Assembly: GCF_001649575.2 (NCBI RefSeq)
Contig: NC_051438.1
Span: forward strand, 29,253,321 to 29,317,320
Length of the DNA stretch: 64,000 bases
Reading direction: 5' to 3'
Source: Kryptolebias marmoratus
Lineage: Eukaryota; Chordata; Actinopteri; Cyprinodontiformes; Rivulidae
Shown: positions 23,945-36,050 of the stretch, piece by piece
How positions within the stretch are numbered: the first letter of the stretch is position 1
Layout of the letters: each line of letters begins with the position of its first letter
Notes under the pieces: model-generated
Told to the model about the DNA's origin: nothing
Database searches by the model: none
What the model saw: the letters and a program-made list of their open reading frames with translations, nothing else
Position numbers and translations under genes: made by a program

Positions 23945-25035
23945 AAAACATCAAATTTCATAAATTTGTAAAGAGAAAACAAAAACAAAACCTCCATCTT
24001 GTTTATTTCCTGCGGATCGCTGTCAGAGGTGAAAATCCTCCACCTGGACGCTCTGGAGGCTGAACAGTTTCATCCCTGCAGTCACGAGTAAACACTTCGG
24101 CTGACCAGGATGCACACCGGCTTCCTGTGTTTGTCATTTCAAATCATGCAGAGGCAGAAAGCTTCAGCTGCACTAAATAAGACGCTGATTAAGAAACTGG
24201 AAGAATTGACAGTGAAGGAATGTGCAATAAATGGTCGATCTGACCTAAACGGGATGGTAGCTGGGAGTTTTGAAGCCAGCAGCTGCAGGTGGAGCTGTTG
24301 GAAACGTGACGTTAATTAGGAGGAAGAGGACAGCTTCCTAAATCTGTCATGGCTGCTCGTCAGCTGCACGCCTCCCTCCCTCTCCCTGTTCAGGAAACAT
24401 CCACCTTTTCATCCGTCTGGACTTGGAACCCATCTATCTGTAGCGAGGCCTGTTGCTCTGCACTGTGATGCCCGGCTCTGACAGAGCTCAAAGTTTTGAT
24501 TAATGGCTCAGCTGTGAGTCAGAATCTGGTAATTGGCGAGCGACTCTCGCTGCTTTTTCATTTTTCCTCCCCGTTTCCCGCTGACAGAGCTGCACGGCGC
24601 TCTGCAATGTCTTCGAGTTAGTGTCAAACCTGGAGCTGCCCGCACGGCCCAAAATAACATCCTTCACACTTTCTTTTTTCAGCAGATTTGAGTCATCCAG
24701 GCCTGAGGAGAGAACACAAACAGAGACTGGGAGAGTTCGCTGGTGTTTATTTGTGAACCTGACTGGCGCTGCTGCAAGCCGCCTGCTCCTATCTTAGCCT
24801 TGTCTTACAGAATAACTTCAACCTCGGCCTGTTTTAGCCTTTTTACTCACATACGAACATCCCTGAGAGAATCCAACAACTTGACTTCTTTTCATCTTAA
24901 CCACCTTTATCCGTTTTTATAAACAGACATGAATGTGTGAAAATAAACAGGCTGAGTGTGAGTCTTAATCTTAGTAAAAAAATGTTTTAATTATAATTTA
25001 ATGAGTCTTTAAAGTAAATAAAAGTAGCATTTCTT
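23945..25035. other. Intergenic; possible conserved element at 24460-24670
   Basis: No splice-supported exon. 24460-24670 is repeat-free, balanced in composition and contains 'ttttgattaatggctcagc' and 'tggtaattggcgagcg' (homeodomain-like cores). Confidence 0.3.
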
Positions 25036-25041
25036 CAAAAA

Positions 25042-25330
25042 ATGCATATCACCCGCCACAGTGCATGCCCAGGTTTTAACCAGCGATGTCACATGATCAG
25101 TTAGTGCTTGGATGACTCTCAGCTACTACCAGACCATATTTCACCTCAGTGTCTGTAAAACTGAGTTATAAGCATTTTTGTGTTTGCTAAGGTTGATAAG
25201 CTGAGGCGGCCATCTTAAATTAGACTGACTACAAAAGTTAATGGGATGCAAAAGTTCATCCAATAATTACTTTCATAAAAAACCACCCAGGGGTTCATGA
25301 GATATTTTGCTAACAGAGGCACACAGACTG
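25042..25330 (-). repeat. Family A repeat, near full length
   Basis: 'gcatatcacccgccacag' at the left, 'gatgactctcagctactacc' and 'gaggcggccatcttaaatta' inside, 'catgagatattttgctaaca' near the right end. Right terminal repeat not visible. Confidence 0.85.
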
Positions 25331-25334
25331 AAAG

Positions 25335-28300
25335 GATGAGCTTTTCATCTTAACCTCAATGTGAAAACCAGAGGATTTTTTTGTCATTCAGTGAAAGATC
25401 TTCCAACAATCTATATCCCTGCAGTCTGACATGGAGAGTAAATCCCTTCAGTCCTTGAGTGTCAAAGAACTGATTTGTTTTTCTAACCCTGGCTGATAGA
25501 AAAGCTGATATATGTGACCCTGATTTCTTTCAGATGATGATGTTCGAGCTGAGGTCTGTATTTGGGCTTAAACAGTCTTTAAAAGATGAAAAATATGTTG
25601 TTGTTTTAAATACTCCTACCTCAGAGAGAGTCATCAGTCCACCTTTTGCCAGTCGCTAAAAGAAGCTGCATCAGTTTTTATTTTCAGGGCTCTGGTTATT
25701 CAACAAATCAGATCATTTTAAGCAAAATGAAATAAAAAGTCCAGCTGTTGCAGCTGAAGGTTTAGCTGAGAGGTATTCTAAGGTCAGAACTGAATCCGAG
25801 GCAGTTCTGGGTGATTCAGAGTGGTTTGAATAGGGAACATAAATCACACATACCCCGAGGAGGGTTCATTACCTTGAAAATAAAGCTTTTACCGCTGATT
25901 GCATTTGGTCTCGTTGCAGCCTTCCTGCAGCCACACACGAGCCCTCGGAATCAGCTCTTTGTCCTTGTTCTGTTTCACAGAAACTCCAGCTTTAAAAGGA
26001 GAACACAACAAACACACCAGGCTCGTGTTGTTATCCCCAACCTGTTAAAATTCACACGGGGGTGCTCTTTTTTTTTCCACAGAGTCATTTCTCAGACGCC
26101 TCAAAGAACGGTGCTGTGGTTAGAAATGTGATGCACAATCTGCATTTTCTGCTGGATGGAACACGAAGAGAAGGTATTCCACCCTCTCTCTTTCTCTTCA
26201 ACGTCTCACTTAAAAATCCGAGGGTGATTGCTGACGTCCGTGTTCTCGGGAACGAATCGGTGTTCTCTCAAAGGCTACAAATCAATCGGAGCCCAGACAG
26301 CCTCTGCAATGCAGGCAGCCAGACTGCTGCTCGGCCCGGGCAGCAGCCTTTTTATATTAATCTTTACCTAATCCTCCACTCTCACTACTGTTTTATCAAC
26401 GCTCCTGTTTTAAGCCTCTTAAAGACCTTAAAGAATTATCTTTAATATGTTCTTAAACTCTTTCTAAGCTGCTTCATCAGAGCACCTACCAATAAAGGAA
26501 ATTTGTTGGTCAGTGCATTTTAGGAAAGGACAGAAACGTCACACTTTACCAACACTGGGAACATGGATTTAAACAGTGGACACATTTTCTTTTAATACTC
26601 TTCAAAAAGAAAACTGAAGTTTGTCGGTGCAGCTACTCCCCAGAATCCAAACATAACTTTGTAATAATTTAGGCCAAGTTAAAATCCTACTTTGCCTCCC
26701 TTTGGGTGAAGCAACCCGTCCACTCTGAGGGAACTCCTCCAGCGTTGCTTCGGAGCTTAAAAAGCCTAAATGATGGCCTGTCAGGCAAACAGTTATCTGT
26801 AGTGACTGTGAGTCAATAATCTGCAGGGTTTTATAAAAATAAAACTTTCACAAATCTGGACTGATGTTCAGATCGGATGAAAGACGTCCCCAGTGGCCTG
26901 ACGCATCAACTACGAGTATATTTCTCACATTCATGTTGCTTTATTTTGCTGTTTTGAGTGGAAGTTACAGTTAACTAATTAAACTTTTACTGAGCAGCGT
27001 TCTTCAAGAGTTTAAATGTTTAACCTTGAGTAAAAGTAACCTCTGACTTGATTTTTTAATCATTATTTGCAGTAATGACTTATATAAATAAGGACATTTA
27101 TGTTTGGTCTTTTATTTCTTTATAATAAATCTTATGGAAAGTTTAAATGGAGCCACAGTTGTTAAGACAATGCATTCATGGGTTGAGCAGCAGCTCGTTT
27201 TGACACCTGCCTACAAGCTCTCCTCCCACAGAAACATGATAAATAATAATTATTAAAAACCTGCTCCTCTCTGATCATAAACACGGAAGGTGTAAAATGT
27301 TATCTGTTCATTTCTCTCGGTTCAAAACTATTCTCCTCCTCATGTCAGATGTTCATTTTCTGAACTTTTTCTTCATCTAAGAATGATTATATTTTTGTAA
27401 CGCTCACATTAAATTGAATCTTTTCTGCACTGAGTTCAGTTTGTGGCTGATCTGGAGATCTCAGTATTAGCAACATTATGGCTGCATAATATATCAAAAA
27501 TCTACTGTATCGCAGTCTCAATATGACAAAAGACATCAATAAAGCAAACAAGCATTCCTTGATCTTGATGCTACACCTGGTTTAGATGCTGCAATGACAG
27601 AAGGAACTGAGGAGACTGAGTTTATCACAACTGATACCATCATCCCAACATTCAACAATAATATCGTGAGGAGGAGGAGGAGCAGCTCTGCAGTCGGCAT
27701 GCAGATCTTTAGTTCGCTGCGATGAAGAGTCAAAGAAGGAAAACATTTTCTGAGAGCAAAATTCTTCTATCAACAAAAGGAAGAAAGAAAAAATCATGTT
27801 TTTTTGTTATTTAATGTTTTTTAGGGGGAATAAAACATTATTCCAGCCATGTGCGTGATGTTAACACCGCCATCTTTAGACAAAAACATGCTGCCAACGT
27901 TATCGGCTCAGAAAAAATATTTATCTTAAGCCAGATTTCTGAAGTTTCCTCCAAGTTGAAGAAAAAAATCAAACATTCCTCAAATGTTCTTCAGATTGAT
28001 CAGCTGCTGCCACTTTCTGGTTGCTTTACTGTAAAACTGTAACAGAAGACGGCCCTCGAGCTAAACTTGATTTATTTGGTCATCCAGGGCTTTCTGTTTT
28101 TAAATGACAAAATGGTTTTAATTTCTGACTCCTTGAGGCGATGCAGGAGCTCCAGGAGTCACATGATGGAGGAACAGACACCTCCACTAAACTTAAACTT
28201 AAGTTTTACAGTTTAGGAAGTTTTTTTTTTAACTTTTCGTGTAGTTTGTCCTGGTCACCACAAATATAACGAGACCATAACAAAGCACCATGAGAATGAG

Positions 28301-30190
28301 TAAAAATCCAAAGCTGAAGGAGGAAACGAACTGTCGGTGACGGCTCTCCAGATGATAAAAGTAATAATATGTTCTCATGAAGCTGCAGCCTGGGGCAAAG
28401 CTAAATGTCCTCTGCTTGGTCTCGAGGTAAAACCAGATTTCTCATTTGGTTCCCCACTGAAAGGCTTAAAAAAGACAAATGGAGCAGCTCCAGGCGACCC
28501 GGAGCAGCTTGAGAAGCGTCACATGAAACCGCTCAGTCACTGAGCTGCACGCTCTGGATGATGCATCTGAGCTGCTTTGGTTGTCGTTCGTGACTCTGCA
28601 GCTTCTGAGGCAAAAAAACAACTTTTACCGACAAAACTGAACCCTAACGAGCTGAAGATTTGATGCACAATCTGCATTTTCTGCAGCACTGAGCATGCTC
28701 AGAAGAAGACAGGAAGGAAGTCTATTGACAGAAAACACATTATCTTTAAAAAAAAAAGTCATTTTCTGCAGCAAATCCAGTGTGAGTGCTGCGTTCTGAA
28801 TGAAAAGTCACAAAACGACAGCAAAAAGGAAATAATTATCACTTCATCAAGGAGATGTGGACATATTAGAGCAGTCCTGGTAGCATTTTTATTTGATGTT
28901 TTTTAAGTAGGCCTTCAGATTGTGCTTTACTCAGAAGATGCCAGAGCAGAGTGAGGTTGCAGTGTCATCCAGCCTCGTTCAGAAATCAATATGTGTCCTC
29001 CTCAACACCCGGCTCCGTTATTTATATCTGCCACCGGACCCGAATGTGGACGGGTCAGAGCGACTGCTGTCCTGGAAGAGCTTACAGCAGCACAACGGGG
29101 AAAAGGGAAATTTATTTCTTCTCATTTGGTATGCAGCGCTGGATCGAACGTTTAGAAGTCCATTGATCGCAGGTGGTGGGGCGTTCAGGTGTCACGTGTA
29201 ATGTGTGTGAAGTCTTAACGGGACGGCGAGGACAGGTTTTAACTTAAAGTGTATGTGTGCAGACGGTGGAGGTTAATTAGTGTCACGTTTTGGGAGATAC
29301 TGTAGTTGACTGAAGCTTGACTGCATCCTGTGTTCCTGCGGTGAAACCAAATCATTTCTAATTGATTGTTGAGCTCCTGCTTGTAGGAGAAGAGGGAGCA
29401 TCTTTAATAAACCAGACAGATCGAAGAGTTTGTCTGTCAGCTTTTTGGATTTATTATCCCCCCGTGGGGATAATAAAGTTTTATACCCTGAACCTAGATT
29501 CTCCGATGAATTCTTTATTGTGTTAAAGCTCGGAAGGCCACTCTCTCCAGTATAAGTGAAACAGAACAAAAGTCCAGTTTTTAAACGTTTTAGGATTCGT
29601 TGTGTCCTGGATGACACCAGCAAACAGGAAGGGGAAGTTTTAAGAGTTTTCTTTTCCAATTTTGAGCAAATATGTTGAAGAATTTCCTGCAGCAGGATGA
29701 GACAAATAAGACAGATCGATCAGTTTGTGCTTCATTAATCTGACCTGAAACCACACGGCGGGGTCTTTTCCTGAAGATACCAGAGAAATTTAACTTATTT
29801 TAAAGTTACTGAGGGAACAAAGCAGAAAGGGCAGTTTTACACACATATATAACAAATATATTTTGCAATTTATTAAAAGGAAATGTTCTGTAAAAATACG
29901 TTGAGTCATTCTAACAACAATGAAAAAAATAGATAAATGAACGTCTTTGTCTTTATTAAAGAACTTAAAAAGTCAGAGGAAATATCCAACAAACTGGTCT
30001 ATTTTTAATGTTGCTCCAACTTTGCTTTATTATTTGAAAACTGGAAACTTCTTAATGATTTTACATGATGATTATGATGAAGTAGAAAACAGAAACGGCT
30101 TCAGATTATGGAATAAATAAATAAAAATATAATACCAGTTTCCTCCTGGTTTCACCGCTCAGGTGATTCACAGAAAGACTTTGATAAAAC
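25335..30190. other. Intergenic, no gene recognised
   Basis: Nearly 5 kb without a recognised repeat family or exon. Overlapping open frames at 25811-26445 and 28920-29201 show no domain or splice context. A 24-nt string occurs identically at about 26128 and 28671 (see findings). Confidence 0.4.
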
Positions 30191-30192
30191 CG

Positions 30193-30200
30193 GTTCTGAC
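30193..30200. repeat. Target-site duplication, left (8 bp)
   Basis: GTTCTGAC, repeated at 31339-31346. Confidence 0.9.
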
Positions 30201-30243
30201 CAGTGGCGGCCGGTGGAGTTTTCTTCAGGGGGGGCTATAAATT

Positions 30244-30286
30244 CATAATAGACATATACCAAAGGTTTTGGTATATGTCTATTATG
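30244..30286. repeat. Perfect hairpin 1
   Basis: 20-bp arms (30244-30263 and 30267-30286) exactly complementary around a 3-nt loop. Confidence 0.95.
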
Positions 30287-30335
30287 TGATACCTTAGTAT
30301 ATGTTTTGGACCAAGACATATACTAAGGTATCACA
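30285..30335. repeat. Perfect hairpin 2
   Basis: 20-bp arms (30285-30304 and 30316-30335) exactly complementary around an 11-nt loop, sharing 2 bp with hairpin 1. Confidence 0.95.
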
Positions 30336-30483
30336 TCAGTGTATTTACATGAATTAAAACAACAAAAGCAACATTATAATGTACATATAAATGCGCAAGT
30401 GCTTCCTGAACACCAATACTTACAAAGACGGAGGTCTCCCAAGGCACAAGCCTGTAGGACGTTTAGCGTTTATAAGACCTGTC

Positions 30484-30761
30484 NNNNNNNNNNNNNNNNN
30501 NNNNNNNNNNNNNNNNNNNNNNNNNNNNNNNNNNNNNNNNNNNNNNNNNNNNNNNNNNNNNNNNNNNNNNNNNNNNNNNNNNNNNNNNNNNNNNNNNNNN
30601 NNNNNNNNNNNNNNNNNNNNNNNNNNNNNNNNNNNNNNNNNNNNNNNNNNNNNNNNNNNNNNNNNNNNNNNNNNNNNNNNNNNNNNNNNNNNNNNNNNNN
30701 NNNNNNNNNNNNNNNNNNNNNNNNNNNNNNNNNNNNNNNNNNNNNNNNNNNNNNNNNNNNN
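30484..30761. other. Assembly gap (278 N)
   Basis: A run of N inside the transposon. Confidence 0.99.
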
Positions 30762-31338
30762 CTGTCTTTGAATAAAAGGCAGCTCACTCGCGGCTCGACT
30801 TTTCAATCAGGCGAACTTTCTGACAGCCGGATGTGACGTCAGCCTCCATGGCGGGAGTCCCAACTACTCCACTTTGCAAACGTAAACGTGAATCGACCTA
30901 ACGAACTGCAGCTGCGCTAATGAGTCGAATCGGGGATTGTCCAATCACACAATGTTTTAAAAAAATTAGCCAGTACTGACACTCTACCAGTAATGACACA
31001 ACAGAATGGGTGTGTCCGGGACGCAGAGCGCTGCGCCCTGTGGAAAACCTTAAATAACCAATTAAAAGTCAGCCTCAGATCACCTGCTTGCCAAAAGTTG
31101 ATGCGCCTACATACACTCTCATTAGAACGGCGCCCTGCACATAGGAAGTGTGCACAATGTGAGCAATTAAATAGAATTATGTATTTACTATTTTTAATAA
31201 ATTCTAACGTGTCTATTGGACACACAGTATGAATAAATACATTTCTAAGTATTTTGCAGTTCAGAATTAAATCATTTATTATCTAAACAATTTAAAGGGG
31301 GCGGCGCCCAAGCGCCCCCTACTGGCCAGCCGCCACTG

Positions 31339-31346
31339 GTTCTGAC
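31339..31346. repeat. Target-site duplication, right (8 bp)
   Basis: GTTCTGAC, identical to 30193-30200. Confidence 0.9.
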
Positions 31347-31349
31347 GGC

Positions 31350-33110
31350 AGCATCTGTCCTCTCTGGTCCTGAAACCTTTTATATCTTTAACCACCTCCA
31401 TGTTTCATCTGACCTCTCTGCCTCCTCAGCCTTACCTTTGTCTCCTTTACATTTCTGCTCCTGATGTCTCCAAGCAGCTCAAAACTTCTGCTTCTTTTTA
31501 CCTTTTTCTTCAAACTGCATCACTTTACTCTTCTGTAGTTTTTATCTCAGCTCTTTCTTCTCTCCTGCTTCCTGTAACTCAGCTGCATTGTTTTATCCTT
31601 TTCTTATTTTCTGCTCTTTCACTCTCCAATCATCATTTTTCCCTTATGTTCAGTTTTGTTATTTAATCATCCTTCCGACTGTCATCTGTCATAATTACCT
31701 GACCTAGATCATTCTGTCGTAATTTATTTTCTTATATTTGTATCATCCTTTTCCATTCATCCTCCTCTTCCTCTCCTGCAGGCATCTCCATCCTACGCAG
31801 CGCATAAATCACATTTTACTACCGAGCGTCGCCACTCCCTCCCCCTGCTGGCAGGTTTCTGTTGGCGGACAGCAGAGGAGGAGAACGTGATGTCACCGGA
31901 TGCTGAGATTGTCTTTTTATGACCCGTTTGGGAAACCTTAAACACCACTTCTTCAGTTTCTTTTTTGTGCATTTTTTAGGCTAACGTGCATATTTATTGT
32001 CTATATCTTTGTGCAACTATTTCTAAATTTATTTAGTTGTTTTGTGTTGTCTTTCTTTAAGCCGGATACATAAAATTGCCATTATGGTGGACAATATTCA
32101 CCCGCAGCAAATTAGCTGCAGTTATTGGGCTTTCGTCTGTTTTTTCTCTGATTTGTTTTATGAGTCAGTGTTTGACCCGCAGCTGCAGGATAACAGAGGG
32201 GAGACGGAGACAGTTTATTTGAGTTAAATGAAAAATGATGCATTCAGAGGGATTTATGGACGCTGTTGGCCGAAACACAGCTGCATTCAGAGAAGTTGAT
32301 ATTATTCAGAGACAGTCAGCTCACGCAGCACTTTATGAACTCTCCTAAAAGCTCACAGGAGACCAGCAGCTTTGATGAGCTTCAGCTCCATTTTCTGAGC
32401 AGCTAAACTATCAGCCACATCCCCGATCCAGCCGCCCTTTTATTTAAGACTTGGAGCACGAATATGTAACTGTGCTGTATTTCACCAGTAAAAAGCAGAG
32501 AATCAGAGGAGCCATGAAACAGGGCTCGGTTTTATTGTAAATCCACTCAGATAGCCACATCTCGGTGCCCATTAATCTTCTGCAGCCCACAAACCCACTA
32601 ATTACAACCGGCGTCTGTCTGGTGAACCATCAAACTGTAATATTCATCTAAAGGTTCATTATAAAGAAACATTCATGGACGGGTTTTTATTTCTGTTTGG
32701 ATCAGAAAAAAGAACTTTTGTTTTATTCTTATTTCCTCTGTGATGATAAATGCATGTTATCGAGCAGCTGAGATTTGTCTTAATTGTCTTTGATACGGAG
32801 CCCAAAAACAAATAAGAAACTAAGAGAAACAAGGTTTACTAAAGGTTTACTGTTTTACACGCAGGTCTTTTTTATACCTTAGTTGTCCCTTGTTCTGTAA
32901 ATACTGCATCTGCATCTGGCCAAACACATAAATTCATTTCTGTTTATTTATATGGCGCCAGATTAAAGTCCTGTCAGTGTAAAAGGAACCGGTCCAACTG
33001 GATCCATTCAAACAGAACCATAAGAAGCAGGTCGGGCTTAAACTCATGAAAGCTTTTTGTTATTAACGTTAATTATGACGTCTTTAAAGAATATAAACGT
33101 CCACTGATGA
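31350..33110. other. Intergenic; possible conserved elements
   Basis: No gene. A pyrimidine-rich stretch (31380-31770) makes a spurious frame. The part 31780-31930 ('cctacgcagcgcataaatca') and the part 32440-32620, with AT-core motifs such as 'gcccattaatcttctgc', are repeat-free and of balanced composition. Confidence 0.3.
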
Positions 33111-33156
33111 TGATCCAGGTAACAGATGAACAGGTGGACTGATAACACAGGACAAC

Positions 33157-33303
33157 CAGATGAGACGTACAGGTGGGACAACCAGGTGGGACAACCAGGT
33201 GAGACGTACAGGTGAGACGTACAGGTGAGACGTACAGGTGAGATGTACAGGTGGGACAACCAGGTGGGACAACCAGGAGGGACAACCAGGTGGGACATAC
33301 AGG
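33157..33303. repeat. 13-bp minisatellite with two unit types in blocks
   Basis: Eleven consecutive 13-bp units. Type 1 is 'caggtgggacaac', type 2 'caggtgagacgta'. Order: one type 2-like, two type 1, four type 2, three type 1, one hybrid ('caggtgggacata'). Weaker units extend left to about 33117. Confidence 0.95.
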
Positions 33304-33462
33304 AGCGTGGAGCTGAAAGTAAAAACTAGAGGAACAATGAGCAGGTAAAACAAAAATATTTTAAATATTACAAAAGCAACAAACAGGAACAGACTGAAAC
33401 AACTAAAACTGACTCAAACTGAAACAATGACGAGGAAACGAAACCATTTTTGTTTCACCTTC

Positions 33463-33690
33463 ACGGTTTTTACTGTAAAGTTCTGCTAACAGCTGCTGGT
33501 AAATTACTGTAAATTTAAAGTTTCAAACAAAATAACACAATTTATCTTAAAGCTGGATTGTGTGTTTTTCCCATATTTACAGTATTTCTGTTATTTAAAG
33601 CTAATTTATGCAGATTTATAATCTGTATGTTGTTTTCATGATAATTTACTGTAAACAAAAAGCTGTTTGTTACTGTGAAACTTTCAATAA
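33463..33690. repeat. Cluster of 'ttactgtaaa' motifs (MITE-like remnant)
   Basis: The near-palindrome 'ttactgtaaa' appears at about 33472, 33504 and 33647, with 'ttactgtgaaa' at about 33672. The motif is typical of some fish short DNA repeats, but no boundaries could be set. Confidence 0.35.
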
Positions 33691-34328
33691 AAGTCTGGTT
33701 CTATGTCGTATATTCTGACAGCTACTGGCATTAGGTAATAGTTGTCGGTTCATCTGGATGTTAAATCAACTTACTTTAATATCAATAAAATACTTTTAAA
33801 CAATACTATTACATATATGTTGGAGAAATCAGTTGGTTGTTTAAATGTCTTTAAAAGAAAACACTTTTACCATTGTTGCTTTTGAAACAAACAGGTTTTC
33901 ACACAAATATAATTAAATATTAAAGATCATTTTATGACACAAAATGAGGAAATTAGCAAATAGTTTAAGTATAAAATTAAAGTCAGATATATCATGTGTC
34001 GCTTGTTTTGTCTCAGAAATGCTTCACAAATAAAAATGTTTGTTTTGTTTTTCTCGTGCCGTGAAGGTAAGATGGACTGTATTTTTACAGCACATTATGT
34101 TGAGAACAGAAAGTAAATTTCATAAAACACGTTTTGCAGCTTCTGACCCGAGGAAGATATGAAGCATGAAGAAATGTTGTGAAAACTGACTCACGTGTTT
34201 CCTTCACGTCAGGTTTGGTCTTACAGACTTTCAAATTAATATCTTTGTCCAGTTCTATATTTCTTTGGAACCCCTCTTTAGGGTTAACGTCCCCTCTCGC
34301 TCATTTCCCAGCCTCATTCTGTCAGTGT

Positions 34329-34380
34329 CCCCGCCCGCCTGGCCCGGCCCCACGTATGAATCAAAGCCGCCCTATAAAGA
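34329..34380 (+). promoter_or_regulatory. TATA box with upstream GC boxes (candidate core promoter)
   Basis: 'ccccgcccgcc' at 34329-34339 lies about 35 bp upstream of TATAAAG at 34373-34379, in a locally GC-rich patch of an AT-rich desert. No gene is recognised downstream, so function is only inferred from motif layout. Confidence 0.3.
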
Positions 34381-35908
34381 CGCTGTGCAGTCAGCATGGA
34401 GGCTCTATTGGCAGAACTATAATGGGGACGGCGATTTATGGTCCGCATCAAGAGCGCGATTGTGTGCGCACATGTGTGAGTCTGCGTTTGAAGGATGGCT
34501 CTGCATGATCTAATGAATATTTCCAAATTTAGACCGAAGATAAAGACGGGGAAAGAAACACAACAGGAAATGAAAATGTTTCCAAGGAGGAAAACTTTTA
34601 TAATAAGTCTTTACTGAGCAACATTTTCTTCAGATGTTGAAACAAAAAGATCAAGGTTGGACCTTATTTTGAAGCCTTATTTTAAACTCTCGCCCTGCGC
34701 AGGTGTCATGGAAACCTCTGGGACAAATGAGATCTCACCTGCTTTGTCACAATGAGCTTCCTGCTCATCGGCATCCTCAGGAGTTCACTCCATTGTGTGT
34801 GTCCTGTATGTTCTGGTAAATGTTGTTTATCGTCTGTACTGTGTGCCATGCTCTGCTGCAAATGTAATTTCAAGGACAATAAAGTCTCAAACTAGATTTG
34901 GAGCGAGGGCCAGCAGGAGAGTAAGGTGCTGAAGGTGAATTGTTGAATAATGGAGGAACTCTGAAGGCAGGAGACCGATGAAGTGATGGGCAGACGGAGA
35001 TAAAGCAAAGAGAAAGGAGCAGCAGAAAGGCAAGAATGGCTTCATAAAACGGTGGCAAATGAGCACAATATGCTGAAATACAAAAGGCTCCATTTGAAAA
35101 TGGACAAATGATGCCTCTTGAGGGAAAGTAAAAAGAGAGCGAGGCAGCTTGAAAAGCTCCACGTGGGATCCAGAGGAAGAAATGTGGCGTTGATACATAA
35201 AGAAAAATGTAATAATTTTAAATAAATAAATAAAAGAACAAATGTAAAAAGTACATGAACAGAAAAATACTCTCGGGTTATTTAGTGAAACCATCATTAA
35301 AAATCATTTATCAAATTTAACAGCTTAAACCTTCATCAGAGGGACATCTGGGGTTGTCCTCCCTTTTAATCAATATCAACACTTTGGTCACACCTACAGA
35401 ATATTTTAATGGACATTTCTTTTCTCCATTTATAATTTTTTTAAAGAATTTCCAACAGAAGCACTGAAATACCCCTGCAACACCGTTACCAAAGAGCACC
35501 TTTGTTTTGTGGACAAGCATAAAAACTTAAGAAGCATAATGTGTTGGATGGTTTCATATTGGTGTCCTGAGACACTCTTAGAGGACAGGAGGTGTGGTGG
35601 ACAGACTAGCTGCTGGTTTGACTCCTGGACGAAACAGCTGTTGTCCTGACTTTAGTAGCTCTGTTACTGATGGGTCTTAAATTCCTGAGTTTCATTAAAA
35701 TAATTATCAACCCATAATACAAAAAGAGCTGCAACATTTGCAAATAATTTGGTGTCATTTGAAGCTGTTTGTCTGAAGTTCTTTCATGTTTCCACACATT
35801 TACAACATGCAGGACGGTGGGTTTTAAGGTTTGAAATAAAGGAACATGGAACACGACCTACTGGTGAGATTCCTCCGCCTCTGTTATTGGAACTCCTTTG
35901 GATCCCTC

Positions 35909-35971
35909 CATGGATGGATGGATGGATGGATGTTTCCCTCCATGAACCAACAATGGATGGATGGATGGATG
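35909..35971. repeat. (ATGG)n tetranucleotide repeat, two blocks
   Basis: About five units at 35909-35931 and four at 35952-35971, separated by 'tttccctccatgaaccaa'. Such tails often mark 3' ends of Rex3/RTE insertions, but no coding part is visible here. Confidence 0.85.
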
Positions 35972-36024
35972 CAATGTTTCCATTAACACCTCAGAACTGA
36001 TCATCATAAACATAAAGGTTCAAC

Positions 36025-36050
36025 CCCCCCCCCCCAAACACACACACACA
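36025..36050. repeat. Poly-C / CA simple repeat
   Basis: A run of about 13 C followed by CA units. Confidence 0.9.

Larger units (their letters stand above)
30201..31338. mobile_element. hAT-type DNA transposon with 8-bp target duplication
   Basis: Starts 'cagtggcggccggtgg' and ends 'ggccagccgccactg', giving short terminal inverted repeats with a perfect 10-bp CAGTGGCGGC core. The 8-bp flanking duplication fits hAT-like superfamilies; P-like or Zisupton elements also make 8-bp duplications. The interior has two perfect hairpins at 30244-30335, a 278-N gap, and no recognisable transposase in the visible part. The short frame at 30993-31232 is not family-like. Probably non-autonomous, but the gap hides about a quarter of it. 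Confidence 0.75.

Noticed and set aside
25811..26445. Two overlapping plus-strand frames of 106 and 127 residues
   Set aside because: Different registers over the same DNA, no family resemblance.
33044..33353. Three overlapping minus-strand frames rich in Ser/His/Leu/Val
   Set aside because: They are the three-frame translation of the 13-bp minisatellite; a stop-free unit leaves all minus frames open.
34179..34513. Possible small gene downstream of the TATA-like site
   Set aside because: Two registers are open at once and the ATG lies upstream of the TATA box, so it does not fit a transcript from that promoter.
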